Source: Verrucomicrobiota bacterium
GTDB lineage: Bacteria > Verrucomicrobiota > Verrucomicrobiia > Limisphaerales > UBA11358
DNA: 34,610 bases
Direction: 5' to 3'
NCBI GenBank assembly: GCA_028873125.1
Contig: JAGWMQ010000024.1
Span: 1 to 34,610 of the forward strand
Below, in pieces: positions 33,888-34,610 of the stretch (the first letter of the stretch is position 1; each line of letters opens with the position of its first letter). The notes beneath the pieces are model-generated. The model had not been told where the DNA came from. It saw only the letters and a program-made list of their open reading frames with translations, and did no database searches. Position numbers and translations under genes: made by a program.

Positions 33888-34610
33888 ATGAAGCTTATAA
33901 TTCCAACCCATTCCCCGGCCGCCACACGCGTTGTCAAAACCGGGTTTCCAGCTTTAGGCGGATGGGCAGGATTTAGCCCAGCGAACTTTCGGCCGGTGGC
34001 GGCACCCATCGGATTCCCAAACCCGCTGCGTTCGAGCGCGTGGAGGCTCACGGTGGCTGTGGTGTGCCTCGGAGCAGGCCCTGGATTGGCCGCGGCAACG
34101 ATTCAGGAAATCTACAGTTTCCCGATGGCTCCCGAAGTTCAATCGAGCCTGGTCGAGGGAAGCGATGGCGCATTCTACGGCACGACCGCCGGAGCGGGGA
34201 CGAATGGATTAGGCTCGGTATTCCGCGTCACGGCCAACGGAACCTTCACGACGATTGTTTCCTTTGACGGCACAAATGGGGCGATGCCATCAAGGACGCT
34301 AGTGGCTGACGGCGACAGCGCTTTTTACGGGACGACTCTCCGCGGCGGCACGAATGATTTCGGCACGATATTTCGCGTCACTGACGACGGAGCATTGACG
34401 ACCTTGATGGCGTTTGAAACCAACCGCCCCAGCCCAAGCGGATTGTTTCATGGAAACGATGGCGCGCTTTATGGGAATTATTCTTCGGTTCCTGATCCGG
34501 GTGTCACGAACGAGACCATTTTCAGGTTCTGCTCCAATCAATTGACCGTCGTGACGTCCTTCACTGTTACGAATCGAGTAACTTGGTACGATGGGATGGT
34601 GCAAGGAAAG
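33888..34610 (+). CDS. GloVer-repeat exported protein, 5' part (partial)
   Basis: The frame is open from the ATG at 33888 to the window end (241 codons, no stop). From about residue 85 it has tandem repeats of the Gloeobacter/Verrucomicrobia (GloVer, TIGR03803) kind: GAFYGTTAGAGTNGLGSVFRV, then SAFYGTTLRGGTNDFGTIFRV, then a weaker GALYGNYSS. Such repeats probably form beta-propeller blades in secreted or surface proteins, often with a C-terminal sorting signal. A signal-peptide-like segment, WRLTVAVVCLGAGPGLAAA, lies about 53 residues after the ATG, an unusually long N-region. A GTG at 33996 would give a more normal signal peptide. The divergent gene is dnaK. Confidence 0.75.
   Translation, partial: MKLIIPTHSPAATRVVKTGFPALGGWAGFSPANFRPVAAPIGFPNPLRSSAWRLTVAVVCLGAGPGLAAATIQEIYSFPMAPEVQSSLVEGSDGAFYGTTAGAGTNGLGSVFRVTANGTFTTIVSFDGTNGAMPSRTLVADGDSAFYGTTLRGGTNDFGTIFRVTDDGALTTLMAFETNRPSPSGLFHGNDGALYGNYSSVPDPGVTNETIFRFCSNQLTVVTSFTVTNRVTWYDGMVQGK

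Overview
This 34.6 kb, GC-rich window is a stretch of ordinary bacterial chromosome with a few scarred, repeat-rich patches. Several things point to a verrucomicrobial genome of the Pedosphaera/Limisphaera kind: a protein with Gloeobacter/Verrucomicrobia-type (GloVer) beta-propeller-like repeats at the right edge, exosortase-associated secretion genes, a PIN-PhoH ATPase, a small PUR-like nucleic-acid-binding protein, and degenerate heptamer repeats between genes. This taxonomic call is an inference from gene content; no rRNA is present.

Layout. 1-3815: end of dihydrolipoamide dehydrogenase, ribosome silencing factor RsfS, a PUR-type protein, a PIN-PhoH ATPase and a glutathione S-transferase-like protein. 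4171-11423: a surface-polysaccharide block with a flippase, a GT4 glycosyltransferase, RmlD, an RmlC-like epimerase, a sugar C-methyltransferase, a GT2 glycosyltransferase and a convergent second GT2. 11574-14554: trigger factor and a TolC-type outer-membrane protein. 14626-18115 (minus): hisC followed by an ExeA-type ATPase, a GspB-like protein and a CAAX-type membrane protease, a set that in other genomes travels with exosortase/PEP-CTERM systems. 18202-19884: a serine hydrolase and a cupin. 19885-20758: an AT-richer patch with two broken genes fused head to tail. 20759-22891 (minus): tetR-tolC with a clear operator. 23174-27494: opgG, a small membrane protein and opgH for osmoregulated periplasmic glucan. 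27495-29162 (minus): a GH27 alpha-galactosidase. 29257-33623 (minus): dnaK, a duplicated and interrupted groES start, groES and groEL, closed by a strong terminator. 33888-34610: the start of a GloVer-repeat exported protein that runs off the window.

The observations most worth a second look are: (i) a near-consensus sigma-54 (-24/-12) promoter directly before dnaK, with a tandem pair of dyads at enhancer distance; (ii) a partial groES duplication broken by a 142-bp element with about 32-bp terminal inverted repeats; (iii) several families of degenerate 7-10 nt tandem repeats at gene ends, one of them apparently inserted in frame in hisC; and (iv) an OpgH that lacks the long cytoplasmic N-domain of the enterobacterial enzyme and sits next to a separate small anchored protein.
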